The notes beneath the pieces are model-generated. The model ran no database searches. It was not told the DNA's origin and saw only the letters and a list, made by a program, of their open reading frames with translations. A program made the translations under genes and the position numbers. Shown here piece after piece: positions 31,601 through 39,568 of a stretch of 59,215 nucleotides of DNA (position 1 is its first letter; each line of letters opens with the position of its first letter). Source of the DNA: an uncultured Bacteroidales bacterium (GTDB lineage: Bacteria; Bacteroidota; Bacteroidia; Bacteroidales; Bacteroidaceae); contig CACWTR010000023.1 of the NCBI GenBank assembly GCA_902763865.1, positions 1-59,215 of the forward strand, written 5' to 3'.

Positions 31601-34440
31601 ACATCTACTCACAGTACTATGCAGGCCAGCTCTACCTGAACGGCACGTCGAACTACTTCATGTCGCCCGGCGAGGACATGCTTGCCACAGACGAGGCTGA
31701 GGACAAGGTGAACTGTGACCTTGCAAGCGACAGCCAATACGAGAAGGACGGCGAGACGGGCTACGTGCCCTCCACGTTCACCGGCTGCTCCTATGCCTTC
31801 CATGCAGGACGCTACGAGAACTTCTGTGCCACAGAGGTGACCGACGGCAACCTGACCGTCGGTGTCCGCAACCTCGGCACGGACCTGAGCAGTGACGACT
31901 GGTTGCCCTTCGGCGGCGTACGTCTTTACTATCTCGGCACTGCCGAGGAAGCAAGCACGGAGCTCTCCGAGGCACTCGAAGGCTATAAGGCCCGCGCTCA
32001 GGTCATCGTGGATTTCACCTACAGCGAAGACCCTGCCGACTTCATGCAGTATCCCAACATTTCCAGCGACCTGAAGGACCAGCTCACAGCAGCCATTGCA
32101 GCTGCCGACGCTGCAAGCACGGGCGAGGAAAAGATGACGGCCATCGGCGAGTTCTCGCGTCTCTTCGGCGAGGTATATGCTTGCCGCAAGGCCTACATCG
32201 CCATGTACGATGCAGCCAACAAGCTCTATGACATGCTCGACGCGCTTTACTACGACTTGGGACTCATCTCCGAGATGGAGTACAACGACTATGCCAGCCT
32301 GATTGACCAAACGCAGGACCACTTCATGAACGGTGACATCTCCACGGAAGAGGCCCTTGCCATTGCAGAGCGCCTGAGCGTCCTCGACGAGATGATGCCT
32401 CAGGTGGATGGTGTTTACCAGCTTGGCTCCGTCGCTCAGCTGAAGCTCTTCGCCATGAACGTCAACAACGGCGAGAGCGATGCGAAGGCTGTCCTGACAA
32501 ACGATATCGACATGGGCGAAGTGGAATACTACCAGCCGATTGGCACGAAGGAGAAACCCTTCAAGGGAGTGTTCGACGGCCAGGGCTTCAAAATTACCAA
32601 CTTCGGCCAGTACGTGCAGGAAAGCGAAGAGAGCGGCTACTACACCCTCTCCATGTCGGGCGACGGCCAGGGATTCATCGGCTGGGCTTCCGGTGCCACC
32701 ATCCAAAACTTCAGCATCGACGGTGCCATCGAATATACCGGCGGCACGGGTGTGGGCACTATAGGCTGGGCAACCGGTTCCAAGCTCATCAACATCCACT
32801 CCACGCTCGACATAGCCGTCGTTGCCACGTCCCACCACATCGGCGGCATCTGCGGCCATCTGAGTGAAAACAGCTCTGCCACCAGCTGCTCCTTCGGCGG
32901 TTCTATCACGGACACAGCCGGCTCCAACGACTGCATCGGCGGCATTGGCGCCTATTCCAACAACGGCGTGAGCTACACCAATTGTGCCAACTACGGCGAC
33001 ATCATCTACACGAACAGCGCAGCCTACGCCGGCGGCATCTGCGGCTACGTCAACAACGACAGCTTCACCGGCATCTTCAACTGCCTCAATACGGGCAGGG
33101 TTGCCATGGCCGACGGCTCCATGCCAAGCGGTGCTATCGTAGGCCGTCTGCGCGGTCACGCCAATTCAAAGTTCGAGAACAACTACGTCCTGGAAGGCAG
33201 TGCTGCCAAGGCTGCCAACAACAACGACGGCGTAGAGACCCTTCCGTCAACGCCCTTCGTCAGCGCCGACCAGCTGGCCAGCGGCGAGATTTGCTTCAAG
33301 CTGAACGGCGACCAGAGTGCTGTCAACTGGTACCAGACACTCCAGGAAGACGTCTATCCCGTGCTTGACCCGACTCACAAGGTTGTCTATGATGCCGGCG
33401 ACGGCACCTACACCAACGAGAAGGTTTCCAAGCCCGACGGTTCGAAGGAGAATCCCTTCGTTGTGAAGTCGGCAGCCGACCTCGCTGGCCTGATTAACCA
33501 GCTCGTTTCCGGACGCATGAACTATGTGGTGATGGAGGCCGATGTAGATATGACAGGCGTGACGGACTGGACGCCTCTCTTCAACATTCCCGACCAGTCG
33601 AATGGCTATCCCTTCATTGACTTCGACGGTAAGAACCACGTCATCCGTAACCTCACTTCCAACACGACGGGTGCCTACGACTACTGCGGCCTCTTCGGCA
33701 TCCTCTGCGGCAATGTGCGCAACCTGGGTGTGGAGAATGCCGACGTGACGTGTGCCGGCGGCACAGGCATCCTGGCCGGCTATCTCGGACATGCGTCCTA
33801 CGGCCAGCCCTGCTACGTGGAGAACGTGTGGGTAACGGGTAAGCTGACTGCCAGCGGCTACTGCGGCAGCCTGTTCGGTAATGTGGCCGACGAGGCCCAC
33901 ATCCTCAATTGCTATGCCAATGTGGAGGTGACGGGTTCGAGCGACCTCACGGGCGGCATCATCGGTCGTGTACGCAACCGCGTCGAGATGACTCAGGTCT
34001 ATGCAGCCGGCAGCATCAATCGCGGCGGCGGCATCATCGGCGGCGGTCAGCAGGCTGCTACTCCGCTGGGAGCCTACAAGCACGTAGCCGTATGGAACAA
34101 CACCGAGAAGAACTTCGGTCCGGTTCGCGAGGGCGAAGAACCAATCATGGCTCTCTACTACGACGGCACCAACTTTGCTGAGATGCAGAGTCAGGTAGTG
34201 GCATGGGATCCCGCTGTATGGGCCTGCGACATGCAACCCGAGAGCTATCCCGTGCTGAAAGCCTTTGCCGGACTCAGCGGCGACCTGAACGGCGACGGCA
34301 AGACGGACATCGCCGACGCCGTGACCGTGCTGAACATCATGGCAGCCAGCGAGTACCAGGCAGCAGCCGACCTCAATGGCGACGGCAAGGTTGATATTGC
34401 CGACTTCGTCACCATCCTGAACCTCATGGCTCAGCAGTAA
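28696..34440 (+). CDS. giant secreted GLUG-repeat protein with C-terminal dockerin-like module
   Basis: 1914 aa from ATG 28696 (signal peptide MKKNFYSLLLCALLGITGMQ to AWAQ). Three or four beta-helical GLUG-type blocks start near residues 25, 410, 1240 and 1585 (ILTADIALTQPWETPIGISG; IFDGQGHQISGF; VFDGQGFKITNFGQ). Between them are a helical segment (~755-890) and a jelly-roll-like segment (~910-1090, NPSFADNLEGWTTQEDG). The end carries paired Ca-binding loops LNGDGKTDIADAVTVLNIMA and LNGDGKVDIADFVTILNLMA, a type I dockerin pattern. Such proteins are cell-surface or assembled through cohesin-like partners; no cohesin is seen here. Ligand unknown. A terminator follows at 34483-34519. Confidence 0.85.
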   Translation: MKKNFYSLLLCALLGITGMQAWAQELSTTEIEGVEYYQIGSAEDLEAFAALVCDEGQSGANAILTADIALTQPWETPIGISGAAYTGIFDGQGHQISGFDATAEADAWGLFGLTANATIRNFSISGKLTANGGTGSGVIGYPSNSTIFNVHSALEINVPLPSVHHVGGVVGSARGGNTISSCTFSGSMTVEDGSTDNFAGIVAYLGGDSVAYCTNYGSITFYAAGCAAGGIAGYLNNTGSYVKGCLNMGKVTCSDTEATPTYGGAIVGRLRTYDTAKLTGNCWLEGSGYAGAHNDTGTEALAAALCFTSDKLATGEVCYALNGDQTQIGWYQTLGTDEVPVLDATHARVYMNGRLHCNGDVYEGSAYSNEDTGVTQDEHNIVDGFCDYCNLFDETYLTPNADGYYELSNAKLLAWFEQKVNRGEFNAKGILTADIDFAELGENAAWTPIGDWGATRGVSSAGYCGHFDGQGHTLKNFNFTGTQNYYGVFGVLTAGALVENFTIYGEVTCSFKTMGVVGYTRDTSTTVRGIHSYMNIHNVTVGNRFGGIVGSAVNGTTNIENCTYSGTLDGYDSAGNGNYGGIVGYVNNNAAAIVNITNCLFDGEVINTVSSPGGCTFGGFVGYSNSGIVTIKNSLSIGTVQSAIYGQFFGAVKSAKSSLPNCYYVGEFVNGSASSVDIPATQTNAFELGTGEIAWKLNEETFLDAPWHQTLGENAYPVLDASQAVVYKDVSGGYDCISKDDSDSFSSFLQTVITNEREFIEDPDLVAYQPLVAAYKQAIESWEEISNYDDFLAAYKEASALKDGILKSAAAYASYVQACEATAAYMKENELEGTWSNFLKAYLEETIEPNTDYPNGSFAYIMENLNLDDEALAEEIAFVNQMLENALAGGVTSGTEVTRLLANPSFADNLEGWTTQEDGASVATGGVAEVMKVARGKGSGQFSISQTLTELPNGIYLMKANGLFLAGQDIYSQYYAGQLYLNGTSNYFMSPGEDMLATDEAEDKVNCDLASDSQYEKDGETGYVPSTFTGCSYAFHAGRYENFCATEVTDGNLTVGVRNLGTDLSSDDWLPFGGVRLYYLGTAEEASTELSEALEGYKARAQVIVDFTYSEDPADFMQYPNISSDLKDQLTAAIAAADAASTGEEKMTAIGEFSRLFGEVYACRKAYIAMYDAANKLYDMLDALYYDLGLISEMEYNDYASLIDQTQDHFMNGDISTEEALAIAERLSVLDEMMPQVDGVYQLGSVAQLKLFAMNVNNGESDAKAVLTNDIDMGEVEYYQPIGTKEKPFKGVFDGQGFKITNFGQYVQESEESGYYTLSMSGDGQGFIGWASGATIQNFSIDGAIEYTGGTGVGTIGWATGSKLINIHSTLDIAVVATSHHIGGICGHLSENSSATSCSFGGSITDTAGSNDCIGGIGAYSNNGVSYTNCANYGDIIYTNSAAYAGGICGYVNNDSFTGIFNCLNTGRVAMADGSMPSGAIVGRLRGHANSKFENNYVLEGSAAKAANNNDGVETLPSTPFVSADQLASGEICFKLNGDQSAVNWYQTLQEDVYPVLDPTHKVVYDAGDGTYTNEKVSKPDGSKENPFVVKSAADLAGLINQLVSGRMNYVVMEADVDMTGVTDWTPLFNIPDQSNGYPFIDFDGKNHVIRNLTSNTTGAYDYCGLFGILCGNVRNLGVENADVTCAGGTGILAGYLGHASYGQPCYVENVWVTGKLTASGYCGSLFGNVADEAHILNCYANVEVTGSSDLTGGIIGRVRNRVEMTQVYAAGSINRGGGIIGGGQQAATPLGAYKHVAVWNNTEKNFGPVREGEEPIMALYYDGTNFAEMQSQVVAWDPAVWACDMQPESYPVLKAFAGLSGDLNGDGKTDIADAVTVLNIMAASEYQAAADLNGDGKVDIADFVTILNLMAQQ

Positions 34441-34443
34441 GAA

Positions 34444-34473
34444 GACCCCTCCTGACCTCCCTGTAGGGGGAGG
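34444..34473. repeat. intergenic REP-like arm
   Basis: Begins GACCCCTCCTGACCTCCCTG and ends TAGGGGGAGG, the same family as the left arms in feoB and sufS, here outside a gene just after the dockerin protein. Confidence 0.7.
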
Positions 34474-34482
34474 AACACAATC

Positions 34483-34519
34483 AGCCCCTTGCGGACCAGC
34501 CCGCAGGGGGCTTTTTTTC
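34483..34519 (+). terminator. Rho-independent terminator
   Basis: AGCCCCTTGCGG and CCGCAGGGGGCT form a 12-bp stem with one wobble pair around ACCAGC, followed by seven T residues. It ends the giant-protein transcript. Confidence 0.85.
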
Positions 34520-34562
34520 TGACTTTTCCGTCATTATCCTTGCACATACGGGGGAAAGTCGC

Positions 34563-34570
34563 TACCTTTG
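34563..34570 (+). promoter_or_regulatory. -7 box for the GH2 gene
   Basis: TACCTTTG, 34 bp before the start codon at 34605. Confidence 0.65.
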
Positions 34571-34604
34571 CAGGGAGATATACGCTAAAACATTATATTA
34601 TATT

Positions 34605-36473
34605 ATGGTAAAGAGATTATTCCTTTCCCTGCTGCTGCTTTGCGCTGCGGCAGGAGCATGGGCAGCAGAATGCCCCAGGGCAGAGTACCCCCGCCCGCAA
34701 TTCGAGCGCCAGGACTGGCTCAACCTCAACGGCGACTGGACCTACACCTTCGACTTCGTGGGGTCAGGCATGGAGAAGCGCCTCTTCGAGAGCCGCGGCT
34801 TCACGGGGAAGATCACCGTCCCCTTCTGCCCCGAAAGCAAGCTGAGCGGCGTGGGCTACACCGACTTCATCGGAAACATCTGGTATCAGCGCACCATACG
34901 CAGACCGCAGGAGTGGGCAGGCCGCAACGTCATGCTCAACTTCGGAGCCGTCTATTACAACAGCGAGGTGTTCATCGACGGACGCCTGGCCGGACGTCAT
35001 TTCGGCGGCAGCACTTCGTTCTCCATCGACGTGACGCGTTTCCTTTCCGACGGAGCGGAGCACTCGCTCGTCGTGCATGCCTACAGCGACACGCGCACCA
35101 CCAAGCAGCCTGCCGGCAAGCAGAACGTGCGCCTCAACCAGTTTGAATGCATGTACACTCGCACCACCGGCATCTGGCAGACGGTGTGGATGGAGCCCGT
35201 GGATGAGAACGCCCTGCTGCGCACACAGGTCATTACCGACATCGACCAGAGCCAGGTCATCGTGCATCCCACGTTCTACCGCGAGTCGCCCGCCACGCTG
35301 ACCGTCACCCTGAGCGACGCGGGCAAGGTGGTTGCCACCAAGACCGTGCGGGCCCAGAACAACAGCACCATCGTCCTGCCCGTCAGGAAGCAGAAGCTCT
35401 GGAGCCCCGAGAATCCGTTCCTCTACGACCTCACCTACGAGGTGAAGGACGCCGACGGGAAAACCATAGACCGCGTAGAGAGCTACGTCGGCATGAGGAA
35501 AATCCACGTCGAGGGCAACAAGACCTATCTCAACAACGAACCCTTCTACCAGCGCCTCGTCCTGGACCAGGGCTTCTACCCCGACGGCATCTGGACGGCT
35601 CCCTCCGACGAAGCGCTCCGCCGCGACATAGAACTCTCGCTCGCTGCCGGCTTCAACGGCGCACGCCTGCACCAGAAAGTCTTCGAGGAACGCTTCCACT
35701 ACTGGGCCGACCACCTGGGCTACATCACCTGGGGCGAGGCTCCCTCCTGGGGCATGAACGCCAACGACCCCGAGGTGGCTCGCAACTTCCTCAGCGAATG
35801 GACCGAGGAAATCGTGCGCGACCGCAATCACCCAAGCATCGTCACCTGGACCCCGATGAACGAAGAGTGGTGGCCGGACCGCGTACAGTTCCCGCGCTTC
35901 GTCGGCGACGTCTATGACCTGAGCAAGGCGCTCGACCCCACGCGCCCCGTCTGCGACGTCAGCGGCGGCGTACACATCAAGACCGACATCTGGACCACCC
36001 ACTGCTACGAACAGGACCCTGCCCGCCTCAAGGACATGATATACAACGGACAGCGCTGGTTCCAGACACCCAACGAATACCCCGGCATCCCGCGCACCAA
36101 CACTGGCTTCAACCGCCCAACGGACAATGAGGTCTATGACTTCCCGCTCTACGAGAAGGCCGACAAGCCCTATCTGCTCGACGAGTTCGGCGGCATCAAG
36201 TGGGTGAAGGGTCAGGACACGGCCACCGGCAACACCGGTGCCTCCTGGGGCTACGGCGAGCCGCCACACAGCCTCGAGGAGTTCTACACGCGCCTCGAGG
36301 GACAGGTCGATGCCCTCATGGAAATCTCCGACAACGTCTGGGGCTACACCTACACGCAGCTCACCGACGTGGAGCAGGAGCAGAACGGCATCTATTTCTA
36401 CGACCGCTCCGCCAAGTTCGACATGGCCCGCATCAAGGCTATCTTCTCCAAGAAACCCGCTTCAAGCAAATAA
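34605..36473 (+). CDS. secreted glycoside hydrolase family 2 protein
   Basis: 622 aa. Signal peptide MVKRLFLSLLLLCAAAGAWA. Jelly-roll sugar-binding domain (~20-190, LNLNGDWTYTFDF), Ig-like domain (~200-290), then a TIM barrel. Acid/base Glu is in WTPMNEEWWPD and the nucleophile Glu in PYLLDEFGGIKW. Members are beta-galactosidases, beta-glucuronidases or beta-mannosidases acting with retention. The exact sugar cannot be told from motifs. It has its own promoter and sits alone between the giant surface protein and the repeat field. It may process plant or host glycans in the periplasm. Confidence 0.88.
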   Translation: MVKRLFLSLLLLCAAAGAWAAECPRAEYPRPQFERQDWLNLNGDWTYTFDFVGSGMEKRLFESRGFTGKITVPFCPESKLSGVGYTDFIGNIWYQRTIRRPQEWAGRNVMLNFGAVYYNSEVFIDGRLAGRHFGGSTSFSIDVTRFLSDGAEHSLVVHAYSDTRTTKQPAGKQNVRLNQFECMYTRTTGIWQTVWMEPVDENALLRTQVITDIDQSQVIVHPTFYRESPATLTVTLSDAGKVVATKTVRAQNNSTIVLPVRKQKLWSPENPFLYDLTYEVKDADGKTIDRVESYVGMRKIHVEGNKTYLNNEPFYQRLVLDQGFYPDGIWTAPSDEALRRDIELSLAAGFNGARLHQKVFEERFHYWADHLGYITWGEAPSWGMNANDPEVARNFLSEWTEEIVRDRNHPSIVTWTPMNEEWWPDRVQFPRFVGDVYDLSKALDPTRPVCDVSGGVHIKTDIWTTHCYEQDPARLKDMIYNGQRWFQTPNEYPGIPRTNTGFNRPTDNEVYDFPLYEKADKPYLLDEFGGIKWVKGQDTATGNTGASWGYGEPPHSLEEFYTRLEGQVDALMEISDNVWGYTYTQLTDVEQEQNGIYFYDRSAKFDMARIKAIFSKKPASSK

Positions 36474-36479
36474 AAGGAA

Positions 36480-36518
36480 ATGGAGGCGTGGCGTTAAGGA
36501 ACGACACAGCCTCCATAT
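36480..36518 (+). terminator. possible terminator after GH2
   Basis: ATGGAGGC and GCCTCCAT form an 8-bp stem with a 21-base loop, followed by ATTCTTT. There is no strong T-run, so this is a weak call. Confidence 0.4.
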
Positions 36519-36519
36519 T

Positions 36520-36779
36520 CTTTAACCACAAATTAGCGGACTTAAAGAGAACCACGGATTAAACGGATTAGGCGAATCATTCTACAGATATGTTATCTTG
36601 ACCACGAATTACTCGAATTGCACGAATTGGCTACGCCCCGGACGGAAACGAAAGGTCGCTGAAGCGATGCCTAAAAGCAAGCTCCATAAATTCGTGCAAT
36701 TCGTGTAATTCGTGGTTATATAATCTGTTCAATCCGTTCAATCCGTTGTTTTATCTAAGCCTACTAATTCGTGGTTTAG
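36520..36779. repeat. three-level nested inverted repeat
   Basis: Inner arms 36601-36628 and 36689-36716 (ACCACGAATTACTCGAATTG then CACGAATT) match 27 of 28. Middle arms: ACCACGGATTAAACGGATT at 36551 against AATCCGTTCAATCCG at ~36731. Outer arms: AACCACAAATTAGCGGACTT at ~36523 against CTACTAATTCGTGGTTTA at ~36761. No coding potential is seen. Confidence 0.85.
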
Positions 36780-36787
36780 TAGTATTT

Positions 36788-37041
36788 TAAGATTATTCTG
36801 GGTCGTACCACCAGCGCCCTGAAAGGGCGGTAAGCTCATAGCCCAGGGCATCGCCCTGGGGCATAGCGTATATCATCCTTCGCCCTGAAAGGGCAAAAGA
36901 ATAATACAGGAAAGTCTTTTGCCCCTTCAGGGCGTGCCACATGTCACATAGACCACCCAGGGCGATGCCCTGGGCTATGAGCTTACTGCCCTTTCAGGGC
37001 TGTTCCAGAACTAATGAATGGTGGTACGACCCAGGATAATC
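36788..37041. repeat. 254-bp composite inverted repeat built from GCCCTGAAAGGGC and CCCAGGGCATCGCCCTGGG
   Basis: Left arm 36788-36860 (GATTATTCTGGGTCGTACCA, then the two palindromes and TAAGCTCATAG) is repeated inverted at 36955-37041 with an extra ~15 bp. Inside lies another pair, CGCCCTGAAAGGGCAAAAGA and its inverse, around 36880-36934. No ORF and no terminal target duplication could be identified. It is probably a REP/MITE-like cluster. Confidence 0.85.
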
Positions 37042-37548
37042 ATATAGTATCTTCAGTGTTTGGCGCGGTATCCGACACTCGGATCGTGCGTTTGACAAAT
37101 TGCTGCTTTCTGGCGGTTTTTGCTTACATTGCGAATTCGGGAAAACCGCAAATTTGGCCCCGAAACGGCTTCCGGAGTGATTTTCTGCCTTTCGGGGGGT
37201 TCGCGCGCTCAGAAAGCTTTCGGCTGATAATCAGCAGGGTGCAAAACGTGCGTCTTCACCCAAGCTGGCTGTTTTGCTAACTCCACGTGCCAAAACAGCG
37301 CGTTTTGGGCCGTTTTTGCACACTTTTCTGACCCCGTGATTCGCTGTCCCGACGGTCAGAAGGACGTGAGCCGTTGGCCAACACGTCACGATGTCTTTGC
37401 CATAAGACCACGTCCTTCTGCCCGGAAGAACGCTTTCCGGGCCCTTTTACGACGCTTTTCGGGAGTGTGCAAAAACTGACAAAATGAAAGCATCTCGGCG
37501 GCAAGCCCGACTTTGTGTCAAGCCGGGGTTCCTGCCAGAGGGGGAGGC
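37042..37548. other. non-coding stretch with stacked inverted repeats between GH2 and pyrH
   Basis: No convincing gene. Inverted pairs are CAGAAGGACGTG (37357) with CACGTCCTTCTG (37409), GCCCGGAA with TTCCGGGC (37430-37443), TTTTTGCACAC (37313) with GTGTGCAAAAA (37465), and GCAAAAC with GTTTTGC (37240-37276). The open frame at 37014-37280 starts in the upstream repeat and looks unlike a protein. The stretch is 3' to both flanking genes. Confidence 0.6.
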
Positions 37549-38259
37549 TCAGTTGTGCACCAGGGTGCCGATGTCGTCGCCGCTGAGGACGCGCCGCAGG
37601 TTGCCTACGATGTCCATGTTGAAGACGTAGATGGGCAGGTCGTTCTGCATGCACATGGCGATGGCGGTGATGTCCATTACCTTCAGGCCGCGGGCAATGA
37701 CCTCGCTGTAGGTGATGTCGTGGAACTTCGTGGCCGTCGGGTCCTTCTCCGGGTCGGCAGTATAGATGCCATCGACGCGTGTGCCCTTGAGCATGACGTC
37801 GGCCTCTATTTCGATGCCGCGCAGTGACGAGCCGGTGTCGGTGGTGAAGTACGGGCTGCCCGTGCCGGCGCTGAAGATGACCACCTCGCCCTGCTCCATA
37901 GCCTCGATAGCCTTCCACTTGTTGTAGAACTCGCCGATAGGCTCCATGCGGATAGCCGTCATCACGCGGTTCCTCTGCCCTATCGCGCCCAGGGCGCTGC
38001 TCAGGGCCAGGGAGTTGATGACCGTGGCACACATGCCCATCTGGTCGCCCTTGACGCGGTCGAAGCCCTTGCCTGCTCCCGTCAGTCCGCGGAAGATGTT
38101 TCCGCCGCCGATGACGATGCCTATCTGCACGCCCATGTCGGCCACTTCCTTAATCTGTGCGGCATACTCGCTGAGACGCTTCACGTCGATGCCGTAGCCT
38201 TGTTCACCCATCAGGCTCTCGCCGGAGAGCTTGAGTAGAATGCGGTTGAATCTTGTCAT
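37549..38259 (-). CDS. pyrH: UMP kinase
   Basis: 236 aa, normal length. Amino-acid-kinase fold: RILLKLSGESLMGEQGYGID, VIGGGNIFRG, then DQMGMCATVINSLALSSALG. Later parts are GTGSPYFTTDTGSSLRGIEI and DDIGTLVHN at the end. It phosphorylates UMP to UDP with ATP in pyrimidine synthesis; bacterial forms are hexamers activated by GTP. It shares the strand with birA upstream, separated by a 223-bp repeat-filled spacer. No clear TAnnTTTG promoter is visible immediately before it. Confidence 0.97.
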   Translation of the reverse strand: MTRFNRILLKLSGESLMGEQGYGIDVKRLSEYAAQIKEVADMGVQIGIVIGGGNIFRGLTGAGKGFDRVKGDQMGMCATVINSLALSSALGAIGQRNRVMTAIRMEPIGEFYNKWKAIEAMEQGEVVIFSAGTGSPYFTTDTGSSLRGIEIEADVMLKGTRVDGIYTADPEKDPTATKFHDITYSEVIARGLKVMDITAIAMCMQNDLPIYVFNMDIVGNLRRVLSGDDIGTLVHN

Positions 38260-38289
38260 ATTTGTGTTTTATTTTTGTGTTGTTGTGTT

Positions 38290-38478
38290 TTTGAGGGAAG
38301 TTAAAGAAGTTATGGAAGTTAGCTCGCAGTGCTCGCTTTGGGGAAGTTAAAGGACAATAGTTTTTGCGGCTAATTTCATGGTTGGAAAACATTCCACATC
38401 CAAAATGTATTGTCTCTTAACTTCTTTAACTTCCCTTAACTTCTTTAACTTCCCCCAATTTCTTTAACTTCCCTTAAT
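38290..38478. repeat. inverted array of TTTAACTTC-type words
   Basis: Left side 38293-38357 has GGGAAGTTAAAGAAGTTATG and similar units; right side 38405-38478 has their inverse, TCTTAACTTCTTTAACTTCC and so on. They flank a 50-bp unique core. The array fills the pyrH-birA spacer. Confidence 0.75.
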
Positions 38479-38482
38479 TTCA

Positions 38483-39385
38483 TTATATAATATACTTCAC
38501 TTCTTTGAATGCGTAGCGGCGTGTCGTGCCGTTGCTGTCTTGCAGAACGAGGTGTCCCGAGGGCTCCACGTCGGTGAGCGTGGCACGGAAGGTGCCGTCC
38601 TTGTCGCTGTAGCCGTGCTCCTGCCCGAGGCGGTAGAGAAGGCTCTTGTAACGGCAGTGCAGGGCGTCGAGGGCGTCGGGACTTCCGTCGGTTATCTGCC
38701 CGAACAGGCGGACGAAACGTTCCATGAAGCGCTCCAGCACCACGCGGCGCTCCACGTCGTGCCCCACGATGTCGGCCAGGGAACGCGGATTGGGTGCATC
38801 GCTCAGGAAGCGGCGCTGATTGACGTTGATGCCAATGCCGATGACGGAACGCAGCACACGGGCGCCCTGCAAGTCGTTCTCGATGAGGATGCCGGCCACC
38901 TTGCTGTCGCCATAGTAGATGTCGTTGGGCCACTTGATGGAGAAGGGGGCAAGGGGCAAGGGGCAAGGGGCGAGGGGCAAGGGGCAAGGGGCAGGGGGCA
39001 AGGGGCAAGGGGATTGCTGGGCCAGATTGTATTCTCCTGCTCCTTGCCCCTTGCTCCTTGCCCCTTCTCCTGCTCCTTGCCCCTCCAAAAAGCTCGTCAG
39101 AGCTTTAGCCAGTGCCAGCGCTGTCGCCTCGGAAAGAGCAAACATCCTGCTGATCGGCAGGTTGGCAGGCTCCACGCGGAGACTCAGCAGGAGGTTCTCG
39201 CCGCGAGCCGACTCCCAGCGGTTCGTGTCGGCTCCGCGGCCCGCCGACTGGTAGTCAGCCGTCACGAGCATCATGGGGCAACCCTCCGCCGCATCAAGGC
39301 GGCGAAGGTAGCTGTTGGTGGAATCCACCTCGTCAAGCTCTATCATGCGGCACGTCAAGCCGCCTATGCTGATGTCTCTCTCCAT
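38483..39385 (-). CDS. birA: biotin-[acetyl-CoA-carboxylase] ligase
   Basis: 300 aa. No N-terminal HTH, so the enzyme-only class. DEVDSTNSYLRRL at the start, SAGRGADTNRWESARGENLL (biotinyl-AMP loop), FSIKWPNDIYYGDSKVAGIL, then VIGIGINVNQ. It joins biotin to the carboxyl-carrier protein. About 50 residues between LTSFL and FSIKWPND are unlike any BirA: GQGAGEGARSKGQGAGE, then repeated PCPLPLA units, encoded by an inverted GGGGCAA heptamer array. The insertion ends next to the catalytic KWPND motif, and the frame is preserved. Whether the protein is active needs a test. Confidence 0.92.
   Translation of the reverse strand: MERDISIGGLTCRMIELDEVDSTNSYLRRLDAAEGCPMMLVTADYQSAGRGADTNRWESARGENLLLSLRVEPANLPISRMFALSEATALALAKALTSFLEGQGAGEGARSKGQGAGEYNLAQQSPCPLPPAPCPLPLAPCPLPLAPFSIKWPNDIYYGDSKVAGILIENDLQGARVLRSVIGIGINVNQRRFLSDAPNPRSLADIVGHDVERRVVLERFMERFVRLFGQITDGSPDALDALHCRYKSLLYRLGQEHGYSDKDGTFRATLTDVEPSGHLVLQDSNGTTRRYAFKEVKYII
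38943..39085. repeat. inverted GGGGCAA heptamer array inside birA
   Basis: Left arm 38944-39012 has about ten GGGGCAA/GGGGCGA units. Right arm 39035-39085 is the inverse (CTCCTGCTCCTTGCCCCTTG and so on). A 20-bp core lies between. The same words occur in licD at 2862-2932. Confidence 0.88.
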
Positions 39386-39416
39386 TCGTGTCCGGGTGTC
39401 GCATCCAAGCGCGCTG

Positions 39417-39424
39417 CAAAGGTA
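39417..39424 (-). promoter_or_regulatory. -7 box for birA
   Basis: TACCTTTG on the minus strand, 31 bp before the birA start. Confidence 0.6.
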
Positions 39425-39520
39425 GCAAACTTTTTCCGATTGACAGCTATGGCAAAGCAGAAAAGAACAAAATAAGACAGCTTTTTGGCCTCAAAGCTTC
39501 ATGGAATGCAGACTTTTACT

Positions 39521-39528
39521 TATCTTTG
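39521..39528 (+). promoter_or_regulatory. -7 box for the GHMP kinase/nucleotidyltransferase operon
   Basis: TATCTTTG, 40 bp before ATG 39569. Confidence 0.6.
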
Positions 39529-39568
39529 CACAAAAATATATCTATTCACACCGAAAAACCCTACGACA

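Noticed and set aside
37014-37280. 88-codon open frame in the repeat field
   Set aside because: Starts within the inverted repeat, has no ribosome-binding context or promoter, and its product matches no pattern I know.
36474-37548. tRNA or other known RNA gene in the 1-kb non-coding region
   Set aside because: I looked for a T-arm (GGTTCRA) with matching acceptor stems and found none; the stems present are repeat-derived.
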